Source: Candidatus Melainabacteria bacterium
GTDB lineage: Bacteria; Cyanobacteriota; Vampirovibrionia; LMEP-6097
Assembly: GCA_028817775.1 (NCBI GenBank)
Contig: JAPPOW010000174.1
Span: 1-21,289 of the forward strand
DNA: 21,289 nt
Reading direction: 5' to 3'
The position numbers and the translations under genes are program-made. Position 1 is the stretch's first letter, and each line of letters opens with the position of its first letter. The notes under the pieces are model-generated. The model saw only the letters and a list, made by a program, of their open reading frames with translations. It was not told where the DNA came from and did no database searches. This document shows, piece by piece, positions 1-5,680 of this stretch.

Positions 1-30
1 GTTACCAGCAGTGATTGTCGCATCGACCAT
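1..30 (-). CDS. 5' end of an unknown gene (partial)
   Basis: An ATG on the minus strand opens a frame reading MVDATITAGN before the window ends. It follows the stop of the 58-aa gene by 18 nt. A TAGAAT box (36-41, minus) ends 5 nt upstream of the ATG, so the gene may have its own nearly leaderless promoter or be co-transcribed with the upstream small gene. Ten codons are too few to identify a product, and the call rests on position and promoter spacing only. Confidence 0.4.
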   Translation of the reverse strand, partial: MVDATITAGN

Positions 31-48
31 GAATAATTCTATTTGGAT

Positions 49-225
49 TTAGCCCATCCCTGGTTGCATACTGACAACAGGGTTTGCTTTAGTTGCTTCT
101 TTTTCTACTGCTTCAAGAGCTTCTGATTTCATTTCTTTTGTTTCCTTCTTTGTATCCTTGGCGATACTATAGCCAGCAAAGCCAAGCATAATTACCAAAG
201 CTAAAATCCATAAATTTGTTTTCAT
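49..225 (-). CDS. Small exported or membrane-anchored protein, 58 aa
   Basis: The protein begins MKTNLWILALVIMLGFAGYS: a lysine followed by a hydrophobic segment at about residues 4-22. A charged Lys/Glu-rich stretch follows, and the end is MQPGMG. This is either a signal peptide with a short mature peptide or a single membrane anchor. There is no lipobox cysteine. It lies directly downstream of rplS (21 nt between its ATG and the rplS stop) but has its own perfect TATAAT box ending 7 nt before the ATG, so it is probably expressed as a leaderless transcript. I do not recognise a family. Codon use and the promoter make it a likely real gene. Confidence 0.6.
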   Translation of the reverse strand: MKTNLWILALVIMLGFAGYSIAKDTKKETKEMKSEALEAVEKEATKANPVVSMQPGMG

Positions 226-232
226 AAAGCTA

Positions 233-238
233 ATTATA
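233..238 (-). promoter_or_regulatory. -10 box (TATAAT) of the 58-aa gene
   Basis: Minus-strand TATAAT is followed by exactly 7 nt (TAGCTTT) and then ATG, so the predicted transcription start is the A of the start codon. No clear -35 box is visible upstream, in the 3' end of rplS. Confidence 0.6.
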
Positions 239-246
239 GTCTAAAT

Positions 247-729
247 TTAGCTAGCTGCAGCTTCTTGAACTTCCTCAGCTGGAGTTTCTTCCTTAGCAGC
301 AGGCTCTTCTTTGGCTGGAGCAGCGTTTGCTTTCTGTTCTTGCTCGATAAGCTTCTGTTGGAACTCCTTAGCGATACGAGCTGAATCTTCTTTAAGTCTA
401 GTCTTCTTAGTACCGATACGTTCACGCATGTAGTAAAGCTTCGCTCTTCTAGTTCTACCTTTGCGGATAACTTTCAAGCTAACAACTTTTGGTGAGTGCA
501 CCATAAACGTACGCTCAATTGCGACACCTTGGAAAATTCTTCTTACAGTAAACGATTTGTTGACACCACCATTTTTGGTGCCAATGACCATACCTTCAAA
601 ATTCTGGTTACGTTCTTTGTTACCTTCACGAATCAATACTTTGACACGAACAGTATCACCAACTTGGAACTCCGCAAAGTCCTTCTTAAGCTGGGTAGAT
701 TCTACTTCTTTTAGGATTTCTTGACTCAT
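247..729 (-). CDS. rplS: 50S ribosomal protein L19 with Ala/Glu-rich C-terminal extension
   Basis: L19 sits at the 30S-50S interface of the ribosome. The L19 core spans about residues 1-115: FQVGDTVRVKVLIREGNKER near the N-terminus, then NFEGMVIG, the FTVRRI segment and the hallmark RRAKLYYMRER near residue 98. The family is usually 110-125 aa, but this protein has 160. The last 45 or so residues form a Gln/Glu/Lys/Ala-rich tail ending in AAAS, probably helical or disordered. No trmD, rimM or rpsP is seen beside it, although these often accompany rplS. The ATG at 729 has no Shine-Dalgarno sequence. A TAAGAT box at 742-747 (minus) would give a 5' leader of only about 5 nt. Confidence 0.95.
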   Translation of the reverse strand: MSQEILKEVESTQLKKDFAEFQVGDTVRVKVLIREGNKERNQNFEGMVIGTKNGGVNKSFTVRRIFQGVAIERTFMVHSPKVVSLKVIRKGRTRRAKLYYMRERIGTKKTRLKEDSARIAKEFQQKLIEQEQKANAAPAKEEPAAKEETPAEEVQEAAAS

Positions 730-798
730 GATCAGGCAATAATCTTAGCAAATCGGTATTATTGAAGCCTTAAAAATAGATAAATGTATAGCGTCAAT

Positions 799-903
799 GA
801 GATCCTGACGTCGCGACTGTCATCCTGAGCCCTTTAGGGCGTCAGGATCTCGTTGGCTTTGGGGAGGTCCTGACGGTCAGGCTAGGCCTTCCCTCAGGAT
901 GAC
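799..903. repeat. Compound palindromic repeat, GTCATCCTGAG family
   Basis: Two inverted pairs interleave. GAGATCCTGACG (799-810) pairs perfectly with CGTCAGGATCTC (840-851). GTCATCCTGAG (819-829) pairs perfectly with CTCAGGATGAC (893-903). Smaller hairpins lie inside: GCCCTTTAGGGC at about 829-840 and the palindrome CCTGACGGTCAGG at about 869-881. The right arm overlaps the 3' end of the dehydratase gene. The repeat fills the spacer upstream of rplS. Confidence 0.8.
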
Positions 904-1859
904 ATAAAAGTCTCAGAAAGTAGCTGCGGGTCTATATTTCCACCAGAAATCATCAAACCAGCCTTTTTTATACCCTCCAGGGGTACTTTGCCTTGCATTA
1001 GGGCAGCAACTACTAAGGCTGAGCTTGGTTCAATAACAATTTTCATACGTGAGATGACATATTTGAGGGCATCCATGATTTCTTCTTCACTCACGAGAAT
1101 CACGCCATCAAGTTCATCTTTAAGAATCTCGAAGGTCAATTCACCAGGGGTACAAAGTGAAACCCCATCAGCAACTGTCTGCGGTGCGTCTATTGCAACT
1201 CGCTTGCCAGCTTCAAGAGAGAGCTGCCAGTCATTAGCCACCTCTGGTTCAACACCATAGACTTTGATCTTCGGGTTATAGGCTCGTGCGGCAATCATTG
1301 TGCCTGAAAGTAAACCACCGCCACCTAGTGGGCTGATAATCAAGTCAAGGTCTGGGATTTCATGCATCAATTCAAGTGCTGCAGTACCTTGTCCGGCGAT
1401 TATGTCTGGATCATCATAGCCATGAATTAAAGTTTCACCTTGAGCAACTAAGTCTTGAAAGATCTTGTCACGGTCTTGCTTACTACGATCAAAGAATTCT
1501 AATTTAGCGCCGTAGTTTTTGGTAGCTTCAATCTTGGTTGCTGGAGCATCCTTAGGCAGATAAATTGTGACTGGCACTTCAAGTAATTTGGCTGCAAGTG
1601 CTACTCCTTGAGAGTGGTTGCCAGAGGAGATTGCAACAATACCTCGCTGCTTGAGTTCAGGATTAGCAGCAAGTCGTTTGGAGATACAGTTATAAGCGCC
1701 ACGAAATTTAAAGGCACCGACCCGTTGAAAGTTTTCACACTTAAGAAATACTTGGACGCCACAAAGTTCAGAGAGATGACGTGAAGTCATTACTGGAGTT
1801 TTGTTTGCTACTCCTTTAAGGCGGTTGACCGCTGCAACAAGCTCGTTGAAATCGACCAT
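894..1859 (-). CDS. ilvA: Pyridoxal-phosphate threonine/serine dehydratase, short catabolic type
   Basis: This fold-type II PLP enzyme deaminates L-threonine to 2-oxobutanoate (or serine to pyruvate), feeding isoleucine synthesis or catabolism. The PLP lysine lies in GAFKFRGAYN (K51). The phosphate and cofactor loops are SSGNHSQG (78-85) and GGGGLLSG (179-186), with MISGGNID near the C-terminus. At 321 aa it lacks the C-terminal ACT domain of biosynthetic IlvA, so it belongs to the TdcB/serine racemase-like branch and the exact substrate is open. I chose the ATG at 1859 rather than 1877 because a TACAAT box ends 8 nt before it. The last codons and the stop (M-S-S-TGA) lie in a repeat arm, so the native C-terminus may have been altered. 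It is divergent from rph. Confidence 0.88.
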   Translation of the reverse strand: MVDFNELVAAVNRLKGVANKTPVMTSRHLSELCGVQVFLKCENFQRVGAFKFRGAYNCISKRLAANPELKQRGIVAISSGNHSQGVALAAKLLEVPVTIYLPKDAPATKIEATKNYGAKLEFFDRSKQDRDKIFQDLVAQGETLIHGYDDPDIIAGQGTAALELMHEIPDLDLIISPLGGGGLLSGTMIAARAYNPKIKVYGVEPEVANDWQLSLEAGKRVAIDAPQTVADGVSLCTPGELTFEILKDELDGVILVSEEEIMDALKYVISRMKIVIEPSSALVVAALMQGKVPLEGIKKAGLMISGGNIDPQLLSETFMSS

Positions 1860-1867
1860 TATGAATA

Positions 1868-1873
1868 ATTGTA
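1868..1873 (-). promoter_or_regulatory. -10 box (TACAAT) of the dehydratase gene
   Basis: Minus-strand TACAAT ends 8 nt before the ATG at 1859, predicting a leaderless or 1-nt-leader transcript. It lies within the 40-bp spacer shared with the divergent rph promoter, so the two polymerases would compete for the same DNA. Confidence 0.5.
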
Positions 1874-1886
1874 TCAACTTCTGGGT

Positions 1887-1892
1887 TAGAAT
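1887..1892 (+). promoter_or_regulatory. -10 box (TAGAAT) of rph
   Basis: TAGAAT is followed by 7 nt (ATGTTTT) and then the ATG at 1900. The start would be the A of the start codon, and this spacing decides the choice of start. The in-frame upstream codons have no alternative ATG with a ribosome binding site. Confidence 0.6.
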
Positions 1893-1899
1893 ATGTTTT

Positions 1900-2661
1900 A
1901 TGACAACAAGAACTCAGAGAGTAGATGGCAGAAGCCCCGATCAATTAAGACCTTATAGTTTCGAGCGTGGTTTTATCAAAACAGCAGAAGGTTCATGTTT
2001 GGTCAGTTGCGGTGATACTAGAGTTATTGTTACTGCCAAAATTGATCCTAGCCTGCCACCATTTCTGCGTGATGCTGATCCTAAGCAAGGTTGGGTGACA
2101 GCTGAATACTCGATGCTGCCTGGTTCTGGTCAAGATCGTATCAGACGTGAGCGAAACAAAGCCAATAGCCGTTCTTTAGAAATTCAAAGATTGATCGGCC
2201 GTTCACTTCGAGCCATGGTTGATTTGATGGCATTGCCGCCAGTAACTATTAATATCGATGCTGACGTGATTCAAGCGGATGGCGGTACTCGTACGGCAAG
2301 TATCACTGGCGCTTATATCGCTGTGCATGATGCGCTCCGTCATTTGCAAGAAAATGGTGTAGTGGTTCGTGATCAACAGATCGAGTGTTTCAAAAATGGT
2401 CTACCAATTCGTAAACAAGTTGCAGCAATTTCTGTCGGTATCAAGGATGGGGTGCCGCTACTTGATTTAAATTATCCAGAAGATAGTACTGCTGAAGCTG
2501 ATGCTAATTTTATTCTTACTGCTGAAGGTGAGATTATTGAGATTCAAGCAACAGCTGAAGATGGCGTGATCCAACCTGATCAGTTTCAAGCGATGTTTGA
2601 ACTCGCGCGTAAGGGTATTGGCGAGCTAGCTGAACTGCAGACTACTACAATTCGGGCTTAG
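1900..2661 (+). CDS. rph: Ribonuclease PH
   Basis: This phosphorolytic 3'-5' exoribonuclease trims tRNA 3' ends, using phosphate and releasing nucleoside diphosphates. It works as a hexamer ring in the cytoplasm. The sequence opens RVDGRSPDQLRPYSFERGF, typical of the family. It continues with GSCLVSCGDTRVI and RRERNKANSRSLEIQRLIGR, then the DVIQADGGTRTASITGA segment that is near-invariant in RNase PH and bears the active-site loop. The product is 253 aa, normal for the family (about 238-258). It shares a 40-bp divergent promoter region with the dehydratase. The stop is followed after 7 nt by a palindromic repeat. Nothing looks unusual in the coding sequence. Confidence 0.96.
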   Translation: MTTRTQRVDGRSPDQLRPYSFERGFIKTAEGSCLVSCGDTRVIVTAKIDPSLPPFLRDADPKQGWVTAEYSMLPGSGQDRIRRERNKANSRSLEIQRLIGRSLRAMVDLMALPPVTINIDADVIQADGGTRTASITGAYIAVHDALRHLQENGVVVRDQQIECFKNGLPIRKQVAAISVGIKDGVPLLDLNYPEDSTAEADANFILTAEGEIIEIQATAEDGVIQPDQFQAMFELARKGIGELAELQTTTIRA

Positions 2662-2668
2662 TCCCCGG

Positions 2669-2751
2669 GTCATTGCGAGCAAAGCGAAGCAATCTAATGC
2701 AGATATTTGGCTTATGCATTGGATTGCTTCGTCGTTCCTCCTCGCAATGAC
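2669..2751. repeat. Palindromic repeat, GTCATTGCGAG family (simple copy)
   Basis: The left arm reads GTCATTGCGAG...GAAGCAATCTAATGCA. The right arm is its near complement, TGCATTGGATTGCTTCG...CTCGCAATGAC. Only a short AT-rich loop (about 2702-2714) separates them. The element could fold into a hairpin of about 35 bp with small bulges. It starts 7 nt after the rph stop. No T-run follows, so it is not a classic intrinsic terminator, though it could still stall polymerase or protect the 3' end. Confidence 0.85.
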
Positions 2752-2870
2752 GGCATTATCTGGGTGTAATCCCCCAATCTTGAGGCTAAATTAAGAGCTA
2801 ATTAAGCTAAAAAAGGTCAAAACACCCTAATTCTTTGACTTATATAAGCGTAAATAGAGAGGTATTGATT

Positions 2871-3092
2871 ATGGCTACTGATAGCGATAAAACTACGCGT
2901 TATAAGCTCAGCAAAAAAGAAAAGCTGAGAATGTCTAACCGTATCAATTATTTTAGAACTATGCCGGCGCAGATTCTTAAGACCTCGGCTAATCTAGAGC
3001 GTGGCTTGCAGCAGATTGCTGAGCACCATGTTGACCACCGGGAGAAATCTGTTTTGGTCAACGGTAAAATTATGATCTTAAATATGGGCTAA
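2871..3092 (+). CDS. Small basic protein of unknown function, 73 aa
   Basis: The frame is open further upstream, but the ATG at 2871 is preferred. It is preceded by AGAGAGG with an 8-nt spacer, a fair Shine-Dalgarno sequence, and gives MATDSDKTTRYKLSKKEKLRMSN at the N-terminus. The protein is Lys/Arg-rich in its first half with predicted helix around residues 12-55 and no membrane segment. The basic character would suit nucleic-acid or ribosome binding, but no family is recognised. Its stop overlaps the stop of the convergent 188-aa gene by 4 bp (3089-3092), so the two mRNAs would be complementary at their 3' ends. Confidence 0.6.
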   Translation: MATDSDKTTRYKLSKKEKLRMSNRINYFRTMPAQILKTSANLERGLQQIAEHHVDHREKSVLVNGKIMILNMG

Positions 3093-3655
3093 GAGTTAGC
3101 TAAATCACTTTCAAAAATTGCTGATACAACTTCTTTTTCGACTTCGTTGAGAGGAGCTTGAGCTATGAGTTTTTCAGCACGAGCTCTAGTTTGATTATAC
3201 AAAAAGAACTTAACAAATATTAGCTGTGTAGGAATTAGAAGTATGGCCTGTGCTATAGCTTTTGCTTTTTCTTCTTTATAATTGTCCAGTAGCTGATCAA
3301 GTTTAACTTCCAGTTGATCTGCTTTGCCTAGAATAATTTTGGATAATGCTGAGCGTGGATTAATTTGATAGCGTTTTAACTCATTTGGCTTGAGTCTATA
3401 TCCAGTGGCGTACTTATGTTCAGTTCTAAGTTGCGAATCATGCAAAAGTTTCAGTTGAGAGGCTCTTGAAGAACTTAAATCGTTATCAGCACAAAAGTCG
3501 TCAAAACGCTCAGCGATTCTTTTAGAAGTCCAGCTATTAAGTTTAGGATCGTTGAAGCCAACAGCGTAACGTAAATCGACAGCACTTTCAAAGACAATGG
3601 CTGAGAACTGGTCTCGAAGGTTTCTTGTATCTAGTAATTCTGGTCCTATTTGCAC
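3089..3655 (-). CDS. Protein of unknown function with one probable membrane helix, 188 aa
   Basis: The start is GTG at 3655, set by a TAAGAT box that ends exactly 7 nt upstream. The N-terminal 130 residues are soluble and mixed-charge (ESAVDLRYAVGF, SWTSKRIAERFDDFC). A hydrophobic helix at about 132-153 (AKAIAQAILLIPTQLIFVKF) may anchor the protein or pack against a partner. A charged C-terminal tail follows. There is no signal peptide. I do not recognise a domain. It is divergent from the ABC permease gene with a 45-bp spacer, and overlaps the 73-aa gene at its 3' end. Confidence 0.65.
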   Translation of the reverse strand: MQIGPELLDTRNLRDQFSAIVFESAVDLRYAVGFNDPKLNSWTSKRIAERFDDFCADNDLSSSRASQLKLLHDSQLRTEHKYATGYRLKPNELKRYQINPRSALSKIILGKADQLEVKLDQLLDNYKEEKAKAIAQAILLIPTQLIFVKFFLYNQTRARAEKLIAQAPLNEVEKEVVSAIFESDLANS

Positions 3656-3662
3656 GGGTGAT

Positions 3663-3668
3663 ATCTTA
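3663..3668 (-). promoter_or_regulatory. -10 box (TAAGAT) of the 188-aa gene
   Basis: Minus-strand TAAGAT, then 7 nt (ATCACCC), then the GTG start. This is leaderless geometry on a GTG start codon. Confidence 0.55.
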
Positions 3669-3683
3669 ACATGCTTGAGCTGC

Positions 3684-3689
3684 TAGAAT
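3684..3689 (+). promoter_or_regulatory. -10 box (TAGAAT) of the ABC transporter operon
   Basis: TAGAAT ends 11 nt before the ATG at 3701, predicting a leader of about 4 nt, too short for a Shine-Dalgarno sequence. It lies back to back with the minus-strand promoter at 3663-3668. Confidence 0.45.
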
Positions 3690-3700
3690 CTTGAGAGCTA

Positions 3701-4513
3701 ATGCTTAATGATCTGCAGAACCGAATAACTGTTGCCAAGGTTGGTGATTATAAGTTTATTCGCCATCGCTATATGCATCGGCTACTTTTTGGCTTGCTCT
3801 TGTTTGCTATTTGGCAGGGTGCAGTCAATCTTGAACTTTATCCGCGCTATTTACTACCGAGTCCTGGTGACATATTACAGACCATGATCTACGGTTTCAT
3901 TGAAGCTGATTATGGACTGGCGATTCTTGAATCTTTGCGCCGGGTAATTTTTGGTTACCTACTAGCGATTAGTGTTGGTTTGTTTGCTGGCTTAGCTATT
4001 GCTCGTTATCACTTCTTGGATACTACTGTTGGAGCGAGCTTGACAGCACTCCAGTCTATCCCTAGTGTCGCTTGGGTGCCGCTAGCTTTGCTTTGGTTTG
4101 GAATTTCTGAAGCAGCAGTTTTGTTTATTGTCATTCTTGAAGCCTTTATTCCTTGCGCGCTTGGAGTGCGCAGTGGAGTGATGAATATTCCGCGAGAAAT
4201 AATTCGAGCTGGGCAAACACTTGGTGCCAAACATCTTGATCTATACATTAGAGTAATCTTGCCAGCTATCGTGCCGCAATTGATTACTAGTCTCAAACTG
4301 AGTTGGGCATTTGCTTGGCGAGCGCTTATTGCTGGTGAGCTATTTGTCTCTGGGCTTGGTATTGGGCAGAGCCTTGAGCTGGGGCGTAGTCTGGCTGATA
4401 TGGCACAAGTGATTTCGATGATAGTGATTATTGCGATTTTGGGTTTTGTCTCAGACAATTTACTCTTCACCAAACTTGAAAAATCTTTGCGCGAAAAGTG
4501 GGGGCTTAACTAG
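3701..4513 (+). CDS. ABC transporter permease, NitT/TauT (nitrate/sulfonate/taurine) family
   Basis: This is an inner-membrane channel subunit that forms a homodimer and couples to the adjacent ATPase. The N-terminal part is short and cytoplasmic, and about six hydrophobic segments follow from residue 28. Family signs are LLPSPGDILQTM after the first helix and SIPSVAWVPLALLWFG at 119-134. The cytoplasmic EAA-type coupling loop is at about 169-190 (RAGQTLGAKHLDLYIRVILP). The length of 270 aa is normal. The stop TAG shares its last G with the GTG of the ATPase gene, indicating translational coupling. No periplasmic binding protein gene is nearby, so the substrate (nitrate, sulfonate, taurine, thiamine precursor or other) cannot be named. 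Confidence 0.9.
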   Translation: MLNDLQNRITVAKVGDYKFIRHRYMHRLLFGLLLFAIWQGAVNLELYPRYLLPSPGDILQTMIYGFIEADYGLAILESLRRVIFGYLLAISVGLFAGLAIARYHFLDTTVGASLTALQSIPSVAWVPLALLWFGISEAAVLFIVILEAFIPCALGVRSGVMNIPREIIRAGQTLGAKHLDLYIRVILPAIVPQLITSLKLSWAFAWRALIAGELFVSGLGIGQSLELGRSLADMAQVISMIVIIAILGFVSDNLLFTKLEKSLREKWGLN

Positions 4514-5292
4514 TGTTTGTGCATGTAAACAACGCCTCATTAATTTATCAGGGTGCCAAGTACAAGGGCAAATATATTCTCAAGGATGTAAATCTTGATC
4601 TTAATAAACACGAGTTCACTTGTTTGCTTGGTCCTAGTGGTTGTGGCAAGAGTACCTTGCTTGGTTTAATTGCTGGTTTTGTGCTGCCAAGTTCTGGTGA
4701 GATTTTGGTTAATGGTAATCCAATTAGCCGTCCGGATATTAATCGTAGTCTGGTTTTCCAGGAGTACGCTTTATTTCCTTGGTTGAATGTGATTGAAAAT
4801 GTTTGTTTTGGTTTAGAGCATAAACTCAAGAATAAAGAAGAGCGCTGTGAACTAGCGATGCGCTATCTAAAATTAGTTGGTCTGCAAGATCATGCTGAAG
4901 ATAGTATTGCGCAACTTTCTGGTGGTATGAAACAACGAGTTGCAATTGCAAGAGCGCTAGTGGTTGAACCAGAATTACTTTTGATGGATGAACCGTTTGG
5001 AGCGCTGGATGATCAGACTCGAGGCAATATGCAAAAACTCATCACTGAGCTATGGCTTGAACTCAAGACTACTATTGTTTTTGTAACCCATAGTATCGAT
5101 GAAGCATTGTTACTGGCTGATAGAGTGATAGTGATGTCTAAACCAGATACTGGTCCTTATAGCCATGGTGAGATCAAGGCTGATTTGCGTATTGAGCAGC
5201 CGCGTCCACGTCAATTAAATCAATTAAGCGCCCAGCGCAGACAGATTATGGATTTGCTCTATCAGAAAGAAAACTTTGATGCAGCTATTTGA
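4513..5292 (+). CDS. ABC transporter ATP-binding protein, NitT/TauT (SsuB/TauB) family
   Basis: This ATPase energises the permease encoded just upstream. Visible motifs are Walker A GPSGCGKST (40-48), Q-loop Q83 in VFQEYALFPW, signature LSGGMKQR (135-142), Walker B LLLMDEP (155-161) followed by the D-loop FGALD, and the switch histidine H193 in VTHS. The FQEYALFPWLNV segment is typical of the nitrate/sulfonate/taurine branch. The length of 259 aa is normal. The GTG start overlaps the permease stop by 1 nt, with GGGGG about 8 nt upstream as a plausible ribosome binding site. With no binding protein in the locus, that subunit must be encoded elsewhere. Confidence 0.92.
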   Translation: MFVHVNNASLIYQGAKYKGKYILKDVNLDLNKHEFTCLLGPSGCGKSTLLGLIAGFVLPSSGEILVNGNPISRPDINRSLVFQEYALFPWLNVIENVCFGLEHKLKNKEERCELAMRYLKLVGLQDHAEDSIAQLSGGMKQRVAIARALVVEPELLLMDEPFGALDDQTRGNMQKLITELWLELKTTIVFVTHSIDEALLLADRVIVMSKPDTGPYSHGEIKADLRIEQPRPRQLNQLSAQRRQIMDLLYQKENFDAAI

Positions 5293-5349
5293 TAATGTCA
5301 ATACTATGTGGCAAACACCTAATTTCACCACTTTTACCCTCTAATCTAT

Positions 5350-5355
5350 TAGAAT
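5350..5355 (+). promoter_or_regulatory. -10 box (TAGAAT) before the small membrane protein/dnaX operon
   Basis: TAGAAT is followed 7 nt later by AAGGAGG, so the mRNA would begin at about the Shine-Dalgarno sequence (5363-5369). Its leader is only 13 nt. The -35 match is poor. Confidence 0.4.
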
Positions 5356-5375
5356 CCTTGCCAAGGAGGATAATG

Positions 5376-5582
5376 ATGAAAATCAAAAGAGAAATTTTAG
5401 CCAAATTAATAGCAGATCTAGCTAAAATAGTTTTTGCACTCTTGGTGGTCGGTAAGTTCGTTCATACTGAAACTATCAGCTGGCAAGTGTTTTTTATTTC
5501 TTGTTTTGCGCTGACCGTACTTGGAATTATTGTTTGGTTGGTGGCACCACGGGAGGAGGAAGTGAAATGCAGGACCAAGTGA
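5376..5582 (+). CDS. Small two-helix membrane protein, 68 aa
   Basis: The start is the second of two tandem ATGs, because the strong AAGGAGG (5363-5369) sits 6 nt upstream of it. The protein has a basic N-terminus, a hydrophobic helix at about 11-28, a short loop (HTETIS), a second helix at about 36-57 and a charged tail. The layout resembles small two-helix proteins annotated as DUF6722, a tentative match by eye only. It heads a tight cluster: the 37-aa gene starts inside its 3' end, and dnaX starts inside that gene in turn. Co-expression with dnaX is likely, while a functional link is unproven. Confidence 0.65.
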   Translation: MKIKREILAKLIADLAKIVFALLVVGKFVHTETISWQVFFISCFALTVLGIIVWLVAPREEEVKCRTK

Positions 5583-5680
5583 TGATGGAGATAATGATGT
5601 TTGTTCTTGCCATAACGGCAATTGCAGGCGTAGCAGCTTATTTCATAAGCAAGGATGATTGGAAAGAAAATGAGTACTAG
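5567..5680 (+). CDS. Tiny single-helix membrane protein, 37 aa
   Basis: The ATG at 5567 is preceded by GGAGGAGGAAG, a strong Shine-Dalgarno run 4-10 nt upstream that lies inside the coding sequence of the 68-aa gene. The frame overlaps that gene by 16 nt and the dnaX start by 11 nt. The product starts MQDQVMMEIMM, has one hydrophobic helix at about 9-27, and ends KDDWKENEY. The strong ribosome binding site, overlapping junctions on both sides and helix make it a likely real small protein, perhaps a partner of the 68-aa protein. Confidence 0.6.
   Translation: MQDQVMMEIMMFVLAITAIAGVAAYFISKDDWKENEY

Noticed and set aside
1860..1877. Upstream ATG at 1877 as the dehydratase start
   Set aside because: It would place the -10 box inside the coding region and adds MIQLFI, which does not fit the family N-terminus. 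The ATG at 1859 has better promoter spacing.
4009..4473. Long minus-strand open frame opposite the permease gene
   Set aside because: The plus-strand permease has clear family motifs in the same region, so the minus frame is a shadow.
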